NCBI GenBank assembly: GCA_027627685.1
Contig: CP091241.1
Location: forward strand, 1,292,347 to 1,356,346
DNA from: Hyphomonadaceae bacterium ML37
GTDB lineage: Bacteria > Pseudomonadota > Alphaproteobacteria > Caulobacterales > Maricaulaceae
Reading direction: 5' to 3'
DNA: 64,000 nt
Shown here piece after piece: positions 1-9,701 of this stretch. Each line of letters opens with the position of its first letter. Position 1 is the stretch's first letter. A model generated the notes under the pieces. The model had not been told where the DNA came from and made no database searches. It saw nothing but the letters and a program-made list of their open reading frames with translations. The position numbers and the translations under genes are program-made.

Positions 1-9
1 AACTGAGGC

Positions 10-48
10 GGCGCCGCTCATCCCGGTTGACGAAACCGGTGCGGCGCC
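10..48. other. Two-part hairpin upstream of rpsM
   Basis: Outer arms GGCGCCGC (10-17) and GCGGCGCC (41-48) enclose inner arms CCGGTT (23-28) and AACCGG (34-39). It lies between the end of an upstream gene, whose possible stop codon is at 4-6, and rpsM. No T-tract follows, so this is more likely a processing or attenuating structure in the ribosomal transcript than a terminator. Bases 1-161 hold no other gene I can support. Confidence 0.4.
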
Positions 49-161
49 TATAAGAACCGCCCTTCGCTCGCAGGGGCAGATACCGCATCCGCCGTCACCG
101 TTGTGGCTGCGCGGTGCGGCTTCCTTCGCGGGCGTGGGCTGATGAGGACAAGGAGAGCGTC

Positions 162-530
162 GTGGCACGGATCGCCGGCGTCAACATTCCGACCAACAAG
201 CGCGTGACCATCGCGCTGCGCTATATCCATGGCATCGGCGCAACCAAGGCTGCCGAGATCTGCGACAAGGTGGGCATCGCCCCCGAGAAGCGGGTCAATC
301 AGCTGACCGACGCTGAAGTGCTCCAGATCCGCGAAACGATCGACGCGGATCATATGGTCGAAGGCGATCTGCGCCGTGAGGTGGCAGTCAACGTCAAGCG
401 CCTGATGGATCTCGGCTGCTATCGCGGCCTGCGCCACCGGCGCGGCCTGCCTGTTCGCGGTCAGCGCACCCATACCAATGCGCGCACGCGTAAAGGTCCC
501 GCCAAGCCGATCGCTGGCAAGAAGAAATAA
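162..530 (+). CDS. rpsM: 30S ribosomal protein S13
   Basis: S13 sits in the head of the 30S subunit and contacts the 50S subunit and tRNAs. The protein has 122 residues, the normal length. It begins [14 protein letters not shown] and carries the helix-hairpin region IHGIG near residue 25. The basic C-terminal tail ends in AGKKK, as in the family. I chose the GTG at 162 because AGGAGA lies 8 bases upstream; the ATG at 114 would add 16 residues that do not resemble S13. rpsK follows after 12 bases, so the two are co-transcribed with rpoA and rplQ in the usual alpha-operon order. Confidence 0.97.
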   Translation: MARIAGVNIPTNKRVTIALRYIHGIGATKAAEICDKVGIAPEKRVNQLTDAEVLQIRETIDADHMVEGDLRREVAVNVKRLMDLGCYRGLRHRRGLPVRGQRTHTNARTRKGPAKPIAGKKK

Positions 531-542
531 GGAACGAGGGCC

Positions 543-932
543 ATGGCCAAGGAACCGTCCCGCGTACGCCGCCGCGAGCGCAAGAATATTACCGCTGGCG
601 TGGCGCATGTGAACGCCAGCTTCAACAACACCATGATCACCATCACCGACGCCCAGGGCAATACGATCTCCTGGTCCTCGGCGGGGACCATGGGGTTCAA
701 GGGTTCGCGCAAATCGACCCCCTACGCCGCGCAGGTCGCCGCTGAAGATGCGGGCCGCAAGGCGCAGGAGCACGGCGTGAAGACGCTGGAAGTGAAGGTT
801 TCCGGTCCGGGTTCGGGCCGTGAATCCGCGCTGCGCGCGCTGCAGTCTGTGGGCCTGGTGATCACGACGATCCACGACGTGACCCCGATCCCGCACAATG
901 GCTGCCGTCCGCCCAAGCGCCGCCGGGTCTAA
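543..932 (+). CDS. rpsK: 30S ribosomal protein S11
   Basis: S11 is a platform protein of the 30S subunit next to the mRNA exit/Shine-Dalgarno region. The 129-residue product is full length. It has the diagnostic [13 protein letters not shown] strand near residues 22-34, the [11 protein letters not shown] segment and the C-terminal [25 protein letters not shown] ribosome-binding stretch precedes the ATG. It lies between rpsM and rpoA in the conserved order. The 108-base gap to rpoA shows no terminator. Confidence 0.97.
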   Translation: MAKEPSRVRRRERKNITAGVAHVNASFNNTMITITDAQGNTISWSSAGTMGFKGSRKSTPYAAQVAAEDAGRKAQEHGVKTLEVKVSGPGSGRESALRALQSVGLVITTIHDVTPIPHNGCRPPKRRRV

Positions 933-1040
933 TGCCTGGGGCTCAGCGCGCGATTCCCGCGCGCTGACAAGACCGCTGATTTCGGGCGCGCGGCTTCTTT
1001 GGGAAGCTGGCGCGCCCTCCACCTTAAAGGGGTGTTGTCC

Positions 1041-2060
1041 GTGATTGAGAAAAACTGGCAGGAACTGATCCGCCCGATGAAGCCGGAAATCCAGTCCGGC
1101 TTCGACCCGTCGCGTCACGCCAAGCTGGTGGCCGAACCGCTCGAGCGCGGCTTCGGCACGACGCTGGGCAATGCGCTGCGGCGCGTGCTGTTGTCCTCGT
1201 TGCAGGGCGCGGCGGTGACGGCGGTTCAGATCGATAACGTCCTGCACGAGTTCTCCTCCATCAAGGGCGTGCGCGAGGATGTCACCGACATCGTGCTGAA
1301 CCTGAAGCAGGTTGCTCTGCGCATGCAGGGCGAGGGCCCCAAGCGCCTGACCCTGAAGAAAAAGGGCCCGGGCGAGGTCAAGGCCGGCGATATTGAAGAG
1401 ACCGGCGATATCGTCGTGATCAACAAGGACCTGGTGATCTGCACCCTCGATGATGACGCTGAAGTGCGCATGGTCCTGACGGTCAATACCGGCAAGGGCT
1501 ATGTGCCGGCCGAGAGCAACCGCTCTGAAGATGCGCCCATCGGCCTCATCGGCGTGGATGCGCTGTACAGCCCGGTCAAGCGCGTCGCCTACCGCGTGGA
1601 GAACACGCGTGAAGGCCAGGTGCTGGACTATGACAAGCTGATCCTGGAAGTCGAAACAAACGGCGCCCTGCGCCCCGAAGACGCCCTGGCCTACGCCGCG
1701 CGCATCCTTCAGGACCAGCTGCAGGCGTTCGTGAACTTCGAAGAGCCCAATCAGGGCCGCACCGAAGGGACCGACAAGCCGGATCTCGATTTCAACCCGG
1801 CCCTTCTCAAGAAGGTCGACGAGCTGGAATTGTCGGTGCGTTCGGCCAACTGCCTGAAGAACGACAACATCGTCTATATCGGCGACCTCATCCAGAAGTC
1901 CGAGGCGGAAATGCTCCGCACCCCGAACTTCGGCCGCAAGTCGCTCAACGAGATCAAGGAAGTCCTGGCCCAGATGGGACTGCACCTGGGCATGGAGGCG
2001 CCCAACTGGCCGCCTGAAAATATCGACGATCTCGCCAAAAAATACGAGGATCAGATCTAG
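1041..2060 (+). CDS. rpoA: DNA-directed RNA polymerase subunit alpha
   Basis: The alpha subunit dimerises to nucleate RNA polymerase assembly and contacts UP elements and activators. The product has 339 residues. The N-terminal domain shows the family hallmark [20 protein letters not shown] near residues 33-52. The C-terminal domain contains the helix-hairpin-helix region around [19 protein letters not shown] chose the GTG at 1041, giving [12 protein letters not shown], because family members begin there. An in-frame upstream start at 999 would add 14 unlikely residues. rplQ follows after 48 bases in the same transcript. Confidence 0.96.
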   Translation: MIEKNWQELIRPMKPEIQSGFDPSRHAKLVAEPLERGFGTTLGNALRRVLLSSLQGAAVTAVQIDNVLHEFSSIKGVREDVTDIVLNLKQVALRMQGEGPKRLTLKKKGPGEVKAGDIEETGDIVVINKDLVICTLDDDAEVRMVLTVNTGKGYVPAESNRSEDAPIGLIGVDALYSPVKRVAYRVENTREGQVLDYDKLILEVETNGALRPEDALAYAARILQDQLQAFVNFEEPNQGRTEGTDKPDLDFNPALLKKVDELELSVRSANCLKNDNIVYIGDLIQKSEAEMLRTPNFGRKSLNEIKEVLAQMGLHLGMEAPNWPPENIDDLAKKYEDQI

Positions 2061-2108
2061 TCAGAAGCGCCGCGAGGCGTCCCTTGACCGGACTTAAGGA
2101 GAAGTATC

Positions 2109-2522
2109 ATGCGCCACGGCGTCGCCCACCGCAAACTGAACCGGACCGCGAGCCACCGCCGCGCCATGTTCGCCAATATGGCGTCCTCGCTCATCGAGCA
2201 TGAGCAGATCGTCACCACGCTGCCCAAGGCCAAAGAGCTGAAGCCCATCATGGACAAGCTCATCACCCTGGCCAAGCGCGGCGATCTGCACGCGCGCCGT
2301 CAGGCGATCGCCAAGATCCGCAACAAGGATCAGGTGGCCAAGCTGTTCGCGACCCTGGGGCCGCGCTACCAGGAGCGTCAGGGCGGGTATACCCGCGTCC
2401 TGAAAGCCGGCTTCCGCCACGGCGACAACGCCCCGCTGGCCGTGATCGAGCTGGTCGACCGCGATCCCGAAGCCAAAGGCGCCATCGACCGCGCCCGCCT
2501 CGAAGAAGCGCTGTCAGACTAG
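2109..2522 (+). CDS. rplQ: 50S ribosomal protein L17
   Basis: L17 binds 23S rRNA near the exit-tunnel rim. The protein has 137 residues and opens with [21 protein letters not shown], the standard L17 start. It ends in an acidic tail. The ribosome-binding site AAGGAG lies 8 bases before the ATG. This is the last gene of the rpsM-rpsK-rpoA-rplQ operon and is followed 24 bases later by a strong intrinsic terminator. Confidence 0.97.
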   Translation: MRHGVAHRKLNRTASHRRAMFANMASSLIEHEQIVTTLPKAKELKPIMDKLITLAKRGDLHARRQAIAKIRNKDQVAKLFATLGPRYQERQGGYTRVLKAGFRHGDNAPLAVIELVDRDPEAKGAIDRARLEEALSD

Positions 2523-2546
2523 GCTGCCTCTCAGAACGATGTATTG

Positions 2547-2581
2547 AAAAGGCCGTCCGGGCGTTCCGGGCGGCCTTTTTG
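2547..2581 (+). terminator. Intrinsic terminator after rplQ
   Basis: A GC-rich stem pairs AAAAGGCCG (2547-2555) with CGGCCTTTT (2571-2579), with a small GC stem inside, and ends in a T-run. It closes the ribosomal/rpoA operon. Confidence 0.9.
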
Positions 2582-2654
2582 CTTCGGGCGTGTGTTGGGC
2601 GCTTTCTCCGCCCGCTTGCGGGGCAGGGCTCTGGCATTTGAGGCATGCACGCTT

Positions 2655-2787
2655 TCTCCCTCCCCTTGAGGGGGTCAGACGCCGAAGGCGTCTGACGGGG
2701 GTGGGGTGTGAGGCGGTGACGGGTGACGTGGCGATGGCTGAGACTGCATGCCCCCCACCCCGGCCCTCCCCCAAGGGGGAGGGAGAA
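2655..2787. repeat. Palindromic intergenic repeat (REP/MITE-like), copy 1
   Basis: About 130 bp flanked by inverted ends of the form TCTCCCTCCCC-TTG-GGGGG. Inside is a perfect 9-bp stem TCAGACGCC/GGCGTCTGA with loop GAA (2675-2695). The right end carries CCCTCCCCC/GGGGGAGGG (2764-2783). It fills much of the 485-base gap between rplQ and the Do protease, which holds no gene I can support. A second element of the same architecture lies at 9549-9683. Confidence 0.65.
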
Positions 2788-3007
2788 CGGATGGCGCCGC
2801 CTTCACCGAAATCCGGCAGCTCCGGTCCAAATACGACTGCCCTGCACGCAAGCGGGGGGAGGAGACATGCATGGCTATGGCGTCGTCTTTTCACCGCCTG
2901 ACCTAATCGGTCATCTTTCACACCCTGTTCAGGCGCGCCTGTATTGCCTACATCGGGGCGTCGCCTCACCGGGCGCGGACCGCGATGGAAGAACGAGGGA
3001 TGAGCTG

Positions 3008-4540
3008 ATGCTGCGACTGCTGATGTCTGCGATCATGTTGCTGGCCGCCGGGCTGGGCGCCGCCTGCGCCGAGGACCGCACCGAGCGGGCCGAGGATGCC
3101 GCGGCGCCATCTGTTCAGGAACCGGCTGAACAGCGCGCTCAGGATTCGGCTGAAGAGCCCGAAGCCGCCTCCCGGCCCGCACCCGTCTTCGCCCCCGAGG
3201 CCATGTCCGAACCCCGGCGCGCCGCGCCGGACAGCCGCGAGCAGGTCCAGCTCTCCTTTGCGCCCGTCGTGCGCGAGGCCGCCCCGGCCGTGGTCAATGT
3301 GTATTCGCGCCGCGTGATCAATCAGCGCGCGCGCATGACCGGCGACCCGTTCTTTGACCGCTTCTTCGGCGGGCCCCAGACACGCCAGCGCGAGGTCAAC
3401 TCGCTGGGTTCCGGCGTGATCGTGGACGCGTCGGGCGTCATCGTCACCAACAACCATGTGGTGGCCGGCGCGCAGGATCTGCGCGTGGTGCTGTCCGACC
3501 GGCGCGAGTTCGCCGCCGAGCTTTTGCTGGCCGACGAGCGCACCGATCTCGCCGTGCTCAAGATCGAGGCGGACGCGCCGCTGCCGGTGATGACCATGGA
3601 CGCCAGCGGCACAGCCGAAGTGGGCGATCTGGTGTTGGCCATCGGCAATCCGTTCGGGGTGGGCCAGACGGTCACCTCAGGGATTGTCTCGGCGCTGGCG
3701 CGCACCGATGTGGGCATCACCGACTACGCCTTCTTCATTCAGACTGATGCGGCGGTGAACCCGGGCAATTCCGGCGGCGCGCTGGTGAACATGGCCGGCG
3801 AGCTGATCGGGGTGAACACGGCGATCTTCTCGCGCTCGGGCGGCTCCCAGGGCATCGGCTTCGCCATCCCCGCCGAGATGGTGCGCACCGTGGTGGCCGC
3901 CGCCAGCGAAGGCGGACGCGTGGTCCGCCCCTGGCTGGGCGCGCGCCTGCAGGCGGTGACCAGTGATCTGGCGCAATCGTTTGGCCTCGACCGCCCGCAG
4001 GGCGCGGTGGTGGCCGAGCTCTGGCCCGGCGGCGCCGCCGAGCGCGGCGGGCTGCAGCGCGGCGACGTGGTGCTGGCCGTGGATGGTCAGCAGGTCAATG
4101 ACGAGAACGGCGCCCGCTTCCGCTTCGCCACCCGCACCATCGGCCAGGACGCCCGCCTGACGGTGCTGCGCGACGGCGAGGAGCTGACCCTCACCGTGCC
4201 CGCCGAAGCCGCGCCTGGCGTGCTGGAGGGCCAGCGGCTGAGCGTTGAGGGCGTCAACCCGCTGGCCGGCGCCGAGCTGGTCCAGCTTTCGCCCGCCTTC
4301 AACGAAGAAAACGGCATCGACCCGTTCGCGCGCGGTGTGCTGGTCTTCGCCGTATCGCCGCGCACCAATGCCGGTTTCATCGGCTTCCAGCCCGGCGACC
4401 GCATTGTCTCGTTCATGGGCGAACCGGTGGAGGATCTGCCCACGCTCGCACGCATCCTGCGCCAGAATGACGGCGCGGCCCGCTGGCCGGTGGAGATCGA
4501 CCGGCGCGGCGAGCGGATCCGGCGCGAGGTGCGGCTGTAG
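3008..4540 (+). CDS. Do/DegP-family periplasmic serine endoprotease
   Basis: HtrA/Do proteases degrade or refold damaged envelope proteins. The 510-residue product has an N-terminal hydrophobic signal segment (residues 1-20) followed by a low-complexity acidic and proline-rich linker to about residue 75. The trypsin-like domain shows the full triad: His150 in NNHVV, Asp180 in ERTDLAVL and Ser255 in NPGNSGGAL. Two PDZ domains follow, at about 305-395 and 410-505. I chose ATG 3008 because it begins the signal peptide and follows GAGGGATGAGCTG; the open frame extends upstream into repeat sequence. A cysteine near residue 20 does not sit in a canonical lipobox, so ordinary secretion is more likely than lipidation. 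Confidence 0.93.
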   Translation: MLRLLMSAIMLLAAGLGAACAEDRTERAEDAAAPSVQEPAEQRAQDSAEEPEAASRPAPVFAPEAMSEPRRAAPDSREQVQLSFAPVVREAAPAVVNVYSRRVINQRARMTGDPFFDRFFGGPQTRQREVNSLGSGVIVDASGVIVTNNHVVAGAQDLRVVLSDRREFAAELLLADERTDLAVLKIEADAPLPVMTMDASGTAEVGDLVLAIGNPFGVGQTVTSGIVSALARTDVGITDYAFFIQTDAAVNPGNSGGALVNMAGELIGVNTAIFSRSGGSQGIGFAIPAEMVRTVVAAASEGGRVVRPWLGARLQAVTSDLAQSFGLDRPQGAVVAELWPGGAAERGGLQRGDVVLAVDGQQVNDENGARFRFATRTIGQDARLTVLRDGEELTLTVPAEAAPGVLEGQRLSVEGVNPLAGAELVQLSPAFNEENGIDPFARGVLVFAVSPRTNAGFIGFQPGDRIVSFMGEPVEDLPTLARILRQNDGAARWPVEIDRRGERIRREVRL

Positions 4541-4731
4541 GGGGCTTCAGCAGGCCGCCTGACGGCGCCCCCAACCGCCCCTCAGGTTTGCTGCGCCGCG
4601 CGGGGCTTGCTACACAGATGACATTCAGGTGACCGGCGTGATTCCGCGCCGGCGCCGCCCGTCTATGGACAGGCCAAGCAGCCACGATCACCGCGGCCGC
4701 CCGCGCCTCCGCCAGCCAGGATAGTTTCACC

Positions 4732-7536
4732 TTGAGCGACACCCCGTCCGACGATCCGATGAACGAGGGCCCGGACCACGAGGGCCCGTCCGGCCCCGCC
4801 GGGCTGACCATCGCCATCGAAGCCGAGATGAAGCGCAGCTATCTCGACTACGCCATGAGCGTGATCGTCAGCCGCGCCATTCCTGATGCGCGCGACGGGC
4901 TGAAGCCGGTGCACCGGCGCATTTTGTGGTCCATGCACGAGCAGGGCTATACGAACGACAAGGCCTATCGCAAATCGGCCCGCGTGGTCGGCGACGTGAT
5001 CGGTAAATACCACCCCCATGGCGACTCGGCGGTGTATGACGCGCTGGCGCGTATGGCCCAGGACTTCTCCATGGGGCTGGTGCTGCTGGATGGTCAGGGT
5101 AATTTCGGCTCGGTGGACGGCGATCCGCCCGCGGCGATGCGCTATACCGAAATCCGCATGGACAAGCCGGCCGAGGCGCTGCTGGCCGATATCGACAAGG
5201 ACACGGTCGATTACCGCCCCAATTATGACGGCAGCGAGAAGGAGCCCCTCGTCCTTCCCGCACGCTATCCCAATCTGCTGGTCAATGGCGCGGGCGGCAT
5301 CGCGGTGGGCATGGCCACCAATATCCCGCCGCATAACCTCACCGAAATCGTCAACGCCACGCTGGCCTTGCTCGAGAACGCACAGCTGAGCGACACCGAA
5401 CTGCTCGACATCGTGCCCGGTCCCGACTTCCCCACCGGGGGCGAGATTCTCGGCCGGTCCGGATCGCGCAAGGCCCTGATGGAAGGGCGCGGCTCGGTGC
5501 TGGTGCGCGGCAAGACCTCGATCGAGACCATCCGCAAGGATCGTGAAGCGATCATCATTCACGAGATTCCCTATCAGGTGAACAAGGCCACCATGATCGA
5601 GAAGATCGCCGAGCTGGTGCGCGAGAAGCGCATTGAGGGCATCTCCGATCTGCGTGACGAGTCCGACCGGCTGGGCATGCGCGTGGTCGTCGAGCTGAAG
5701 AAAGACGCCAATGCCGACGTGATCCTGAACCAGATGTTCCGCTGGAGCCCGCTGCAGTCGAGCTTCGGGGTGAACATGCTGGCGCTGATCGGCGGGCGCC
5801 CGCAGCAGGCGGGTCTGCGCACCTTCCTGGAAACATTTATCGCGTTCCGCAAGGACGTGGCGGCGCGGCGGGCGAAGTTTGAACTGCGCAAGGCGCGCGA
5901 CCGGGCCCATATCCTGATCGGCCTGGCCGTGGCGGTGGCCAATATTGACGAGATCATCCGCCTGATCCGCGCCGCGACGGACCCGGCCACCGCGCGCGAG
6001 CAATTGCGCGACCGCGCCTGGCCGGCGGCTGATGTGGCCTCGCTGGTGGCGCTGGTGGCCGATCCGCGCTCGATCATTCTGGAAGACGAGACGATCCGTC
6101 TGACCGAAGAGCAGGCCAAAGCCATCCTGGATCTGCGCCTCAACCGCCTCACGGCGCTGGGCCGCGACGAGATCAGCGAAGAGGCTGAAAAGCTGGCGGT
6201 GGCTATCGCGGACTTGCTGGACATCCTCAAAAGCCCGGTGCGCATCCGCGAGATCATCCGCGACGAGCTGATCGAAGTGCGCGAGGCGTTCGGCGTGCCG
6301 CGCCGGACCGTCTTCGCCGAAGGCGATCTTGAGATCGAGGACGAAGACCTGATCCCGCGCGACGAGATGGTCGTGACGCTGACCCATGGCGGCTATGTGA
6401 AGCGCACGGCGCTGTCCACCTATCGCGCCCAGAACCGGGGCGGACGCGGCCGGGCCGGCATGGCCATGAAGGACGAGGATTTCGTCGCCACCCTGTTCGT
6501 GGCCTCCACCCATGCGCCGCTCCTGTTCTTCAGCTCCGACGGCATGGTCTACAAGACCAAGACTTGGCGCCTGCCGCTGGGCGCGCCCAACAGCCGGGGC
6601 AAGTACCTGACCAATCTCCTGCCCTCGCTCAATGAGGGCGCCTGGATCACGTCTGTGATGGCGCTGCCCGAGGACGAGGAGAGCTGGGACCAGTACGACG
6701 TAATGTTCGCCACCACCGAAGGCACGGTGCGGCGCAACAAGCTGTCCGACTTCGTGCAGGTCAATCGCAATGGCAAGATCGCCATGAAGCTGGAAGAGGC
6801 CGGGTCGCGCATTCTCGATGTGCGCCTGTGCCGCGAGGGCCAGGACGTGCTGCTGGTCACAGCGTCCGGCAAGGCGATCCGCTTCCCGGTGGGCGATGTG
6901 CGCGTGTTCGCCAGCCGCAATTCCACCGGCGTGCGCGGCATCCGCATGGGCAAGGGCGACAGCCTCATCTCCATGGCGATCCTCAACGGTATCGAGATCA
7001 GCCGCGCCGAGACCCGCGCCTATATCAAGCGCCGCCGCGCCGAGATGCGCGCCGAGGGCGATGAGGCTCTGGAAGTCGAAGAGATCGTGGATGACGCCGC
7101 CGAGGAGGGCGCAGACGACGCGGGCGAGGACATCACCCTGTCGGACGTGCGCTATATGGAGCTCTACGCCAATGAGGAGATGCTGCTGACCGTGGCGGCC
7201 TCGGGCATGGGCAAGCGCGTCATCGCCTATGAATACTTCACGCAAGGGCGCGGCGGGCAGGGCGTGTGGACCAAGGACAAGCGCTTCCCCGAGCCGCTGG
7301 CAGGCTGCTTCCCGGTGACCGAGGGCGACACGGTGATGGCCGTCACCGATGGCGGCCAGCTGATCCGTTTCCCGGTGGATTCGGTGCGCATCGCCGCGCG
7401 CGCCACCAAGGGCGTGCGACTGATCCGGCTCGGCGAGGGCGAGAAGCTGGTCTCCATCGTGCGCGTCGCCGAGACGGGCGAAGGTGACGGCGAGGGCGAT
7501 GCAGAGTCCGAGGCGCCAACGGGGGGCGATGCCTGA
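4732..7536 (+). CDS. gyrA: DNA gyrase subunit A
   Basis: GyrA cuts and rejoins DNA during negative supercoiling. The product has 934 residues. The breakage-reunion domain contains KPVHRRILW, the catalytic tyrosine Tyr138 in AMRYTEIR, and the quinolone-determining stretch with Ser99 and Asp103 in [10 protein letters not shown], the susceptible-type residues. The C-terminal beta-pinwheel carries a GyrA box ([10 protein letters not shown]), which separates it from ParC, and contains an acidic insert near residues 760-800. The TTG at 4732 is the best start, with AGGAT upstream; an ATG nine codons later is possible. The stop overlaps the coaD start by one base. Confidence 0.95.
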   Translation: MSDTPSDDPMNEGPDHEGPSGPAGLTIAIEAEMKRSYLDYAMSVIVSRAIPDARDGLKPVHRRILWSMHEQGYTNDKAYRKSARVVGDVIGKYHPHGDSAVYDALARMAQDFSMGLVLLDGQGNFGSVDGDPPAAMRYTEIRMDKPAEALLADIDKDTVDYRPNYDGSEKEPLVLPARYPNLLVNGAGGIAVGMATNIPPHNLTEIVNATLALLENAQLSDTELLDIVPGPDFPTGGEILGRSGSRKALMEGRGSVLVRGKTSIETIRKDREAIIIHEIPYQVNKATMIEKIAELVREKRIEGISDLRDESDRLGMRVVVELKKDANADVILNQMFRWSPLQSSFGVNMLALIGGRPQQAGLRTFLETFIAFRKDVAARRAKFELRKARDRAHILIGLAVAVANIDEIIRLIRAATDPATAREQLRDRAWPAADVASLVALVADPRSIILEDETIRLTEEQAKAILDLRLNRLTALGRDEISEEAEKLAVAIADLLDILKSPVRIREIIRDELIEVREAFGVPRRTVFAEGDLEIEDEDLIPRDEMVVTLTHGGYVKRTALSTYRAQNRGGRGRAGMAMKDEDFVATLFVASTHAPLLFFSSDGMVYKTKTWRLPLGAPNSRGKYLTNLLPSLNEGAWITSVMALPEDEESWDQYDVMFATTEGTVRRNKLSDFVQVNRNGKIAMKLEEAGSRILDVRLCREGQDVLLVTASGKAIRFPVGDVRVFASRNSTGVRGIRMGKGDSLISMAILNGIEISRAETRAYIKRRRAEMRAEGDEALEVEEIVDDAAEEGADDAGEDITLSDVRYMELYANEEMLLTVAASGMGKRVIAYEYFTQGRGGQGVWTKDKRFPEPLAGCFPVTEGDTVMAVTDGGQLIRFPVDSVRIAARATKGVRLIRLGEGEKLVSIVRVAETGEGDGEGDAESEAPTGGDA

Positions 7537-8030
7537 TGAAATCGCGCACCGCCCTCTATCCCGGCACGTTTGATCCGCTGACCAACGGCCATCTCGACAT
7601 AATTGGCCGGGCGGTGAAGCTCTATGACAAGCTGGTCATCGGCGTGGCGCGCAATTCGGACAAGAACCCGCTCTTCGGCCTCGACGAGCGGGTGGAGATG
7701 GCGCGCGAGCTGTCGCTGTCTGTTGCCGGCGATACGGTGATCGAGGTGCGCCCGTTTCAGGGTCTCCTGATGCATTTCGCCGAGGAAGTCGGCGCCAGCG
7801 CCATCATTCGCGGGCTGCGCGCCGTGTCTGATTTCGAGTATGAGTTTCAGATGGTCGGTATGAACCAGCGCCTTAATGCGGACATCGAGACTGTGTTCCT
7901 GATGGCTGACCCGCGCCACCAGGCCATCGCCTCGCGTCTGGTCAAGGAAATCGCCCGGCTGGGCGGCAATATCGAGCCGTTCGTGCCGCCGCTCGTCAAA
8001 CAGCGCCTGATGGAGAAATTTGCCCGATGA
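7536..8030 (+). CDS. coaD: Pantetheine-phosphate adenylyltransferase
   Basis: CoaD transfers AMP from ATP to 4'-phosphopantetheine, the penultimate step of coenzyme A synthesis. The 164-residue protein has the nucleotidyltransferase start YPGTFDPLTNGH with the TxGH-type motif at residues 16-20, the IRGLRAVSDFEYE segment, and the C-terminal SRLVKEIARLGG that replaces the commoner ISSS form. It overlaps gyrA by one base and the next isomerase gene by four, so translation is probably coupled. The gyrA-coaD-isomerase-queA neighbourhood recurs in alphaproteobacteria. Confidence 0.95.
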   Translation: MKSRTALYPGTFDPLTNGHLDIIGRAVKLYDKLVIGVARNSDKNPLFGLDERVEMARELSLSVAGDTVIEVRPFQGLLMHFAEEVGASAIIRGLRAVSDFEYEFQMVGMNQRLNADIETVFLMADPRHQAIASRLVKEIARLGGNIEPFVPPLVKQRLMEKFAR

Positions 8031-9067
8031 CCCGTCTGTTCGCGTCCGCCGCCCTGTGCGCCGCCCTGTTCGCCGCCACCGCCTGCGCCGAGAGCGCGGA
8101 CAATGGCGCCGATGTCTCCACGCAAGACTCTGACGTCTCCATGGAAGGCGCGGATGTCTCCGGCGAGGGCTCGGATGTCACCAGCGGGACGGGCGTCCAG
8201 CTGGACGCCGACGGCCCGGCCGTGGCCGAAGCCGGCTCGCCCCAAGCGGTGATCGACGCTGCCCCCGACGCCGCCTGGCGCACGGTGGACCCGGAAAACC
8301 TCCTGCGTATCCGCACCCGCACAGGCATGGTCTGGGTCGAGCTGGCGCCGGAATTCGCGCCCGCCCATGTCGAGCGCATTCGCGAGCTGGCGCGCTCAAG
8401 CTATTTCGATTTCAAGGTGTTCCACCGCGTCATTGACGGCTTCATGGCCCAGGGCGGCGGCGCGCCGGACAATCCCAATGTGTCGGCCCCGACGCAGCCC
8501 CTGCGCGCTGAATTCTCCATCCAGCGCTCGCCCGATGAACTGAACATCTCCGAGCTGCAGGAACGCGTGATCAATCCGCGCGAAAACCGCACCGCGGCCC
8601 AGGCCGGCTTCTGGAAAGGCTTCCCCGCCGGCACGCTGCCCGCCGCCCAGGCCTTTATTCGCGAGGACGGTCAAGTAGATAGCTGGCTCCTGCACTGCGA
8701 CGGCGCCGCCGCCATGGCGCGCACCGCCGATCCCAACTCGGCCAACGCCCAGTTCTACATCGTGCGCGGCCAGGCCGAGCATCTGAACGCCACCTACACC
8801 GTGTGGGGCCATGTGCGCGCCGGCATGGACGCCGTGCGCGCCATCCGCGTCGGCACGGTCGGCGAGACGCCGGGCTTCTCGCCTGACTTCATCATGGGCT
8901 TCCACATCGCCAGCGACCTGCCCGAGGACGAACGCCCCACAGTCCAGGTGTTCGACACCGACACCCCCGACTTCGCCCGCTATCTCGAGGCGCTCGCCGC
9001 CTCGAGCCGCAATAACCGCCTGCCGGACATCTGCGAGATTGATGTGCCGGTGCGCATCATTGAATGA
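8027..9067 (+). CDS. Exported cyclophilin-type peptidyl-prolyl isomerase, probable lipoprotein
   Basis: Cyclophilins catalyse cis-trans isomerisation of prolyl bonds; this one is probably envelope-located. Of 346 residues, the first 20 form a signal peptide with a cysteine at 20 (AATAC), a non-ideal lipobox. Residues 27-54 are four copies of a heptad of the form GADVSxx. The cyclophilin fold then carries [13 protein letters not shown] and, after a long insertion of roughly 80 residues, MARTADPNSANAQFYIV and the final strands. Family members of this size occur in this neighbourhood in alphaproteobacteria. It overlaps coaD by four bases. The next gene encodes a compact cyclophilin without a signal peptide, so the pair likely serves envelope and cytoplasm. 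Confidence 0.88.
   Translation: MTRLFASAALCAALFAATACAESADNGADVSTQDSDVSMEGADVSGEGSDVTSGTGVQLDADGPAVAEAGSPQAVIDAAPDAAWRTVDPENLLRIRTRTGMVWVELAPEFAPAHVERIRELARSSYFDFKVFHRVIDGFMAQGGGAPDNPNVSAPTQPLRAEFSIQRSPDELNISELQERVINPRENRTAAQAGFWKGFPAGTLPAAQAFIREDGQVDSWLLHCDGAAAMARTADPNSANAQFYIVRGQAEHLNATYTVWGHVRAGMDAVRAIRVGTVGETPGFSPDFIMGFHIASDLPEDERPTVQVFDTDTPDFARYLEALAASSRNNRLPDICEIDVPVRIIE
8105..8188 (+). repeat. Four tandem 21-bp units coding a GADVSxx heptad
   Basis: Four consecutive heptads (GADVSTQ, DSDVSME, GADVSGE, GSDVTSG) follow the signal peptide of the cyclophilin precursor. The DNA copies are imperfect. They form a flexible acidic tether. Confidence 0.7.
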
Positions 9068-9082
9068 GCATGGGAGACTGAC

Positions 9083-9532
9083 TTGGCTGACGCACGCACT
9101 CTGGTTCTGACCCTTGATAGCGGGGATGTGGTCATCCGCCTGCGCGATGATCTGGCGCCCAAGCATGTGGCGCGCATCTCCGCGCTGGTGGAGGAAGGGT
9201 TTTATGACGGCCTGACCTTCCACCGGGTGATTGACGGCTTCATGGCCCAGGGCGGCTGCCCGCGCGGCAATGGCACCGGCGGCACGGGCGAGAAAATCCC
9301 GGCTGAATTCAATGACGCGCCCCATGTGCGCGGCGCCGCCTCCATGGCGCGCACGCAGGATCCGAACTCGGGCGATTGCCAGTTCTTCATCTGCCTGGAC
9401 GACGCGCGCTTCCTCGACCGCCAGTACACGGTCTGGGGCGAAGTGACCTCCGGCATGGAGCATGTGGACGCCCTGCCCAAAGGCGAGCCGCCGCGGTCGC
9501 CGGGCAAAATCGTGAAGGCAGTGGTGCAGTAG
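9083..9532 (+). CDS. Cytoplasmic cyclophilin-type peptidyl-prolyl isomerase
   Basis: A compact 149-residue cyclophilin of the PpiB type with no signal peptide. The active-site segments [13 protein letters not shown] and [19 protein letters not shown] are present. The tryptophan near residue 118 (YTVWGEV) that shapes the proline pocket is also present. The start is TTG at 9083, preceded by GGGAGA. It follows the exported cyclophilin by 15 bases and shares its active-site segment, so the two are probably an old duplication. queA follows after a palindromic repeat. Confidence 0.92.
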   Translation: MADARTLVLTLDSGDVVIRLRDDLAPKHVARISALVEEGFYDGLTFHRVIDGFMAQGGCPRGNGTGGTGEKIPAEFNDAPHVRGAASMARTQDPNSGDCQFFICLDDARFLDRQYTVWGEVTSGMEHVDALPKGEPPRSPGKIVKAVVQ

Positions 9533-9548
9533 GAGGCGCTTCGTCTTT

Positions 9549-9683
9549 GTCTCCCCCCGCGTGCGGGGGGAGTGGCCCGAAGGGCCGAGGGGGGCTGGCA
9601 GAACAGGCATCTCCAGGCTTTGCAGAAGCCTCTTCCCCCCTCCGTCCGCTTCGCGGACACCTCCCCCGCAGGCGGGGGAGGAC
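9549..9683. repeat. Palindromic intergenic repeat (REP/MITE-like), copy 2
   Basis: The left arm is a hairpin of CTCCCCCC...GGGGGGAG (9551-9572) and the right arm is CTCCCCCGC/GCGGGGGAG (9661-9680). Inner stems TGGCCC/GGGCCG and GTCCGC/GCGGAC lie between. The build is the same as the copy at 2655-2787. It occupies the gap between the cyclophilin gene and queA. Confidence 0.65.
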
Positions 9684-9701
9684 AAGCATGGTTGCACCCC
9701 C

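Noticed and set aside
48-1985. 645-codon frame opposite rpsM-rpsK-rpoA
   Set aside because: It runs antisense through three conserved genes and has no recognisable domain.
4663-7245. 860-codon frame opposite gyrA
   Set aside because: A long antisense shadow of a GC-rich gene; composition is His/Ala/Gly-rich with no domain pattern, and gyrA is certain.
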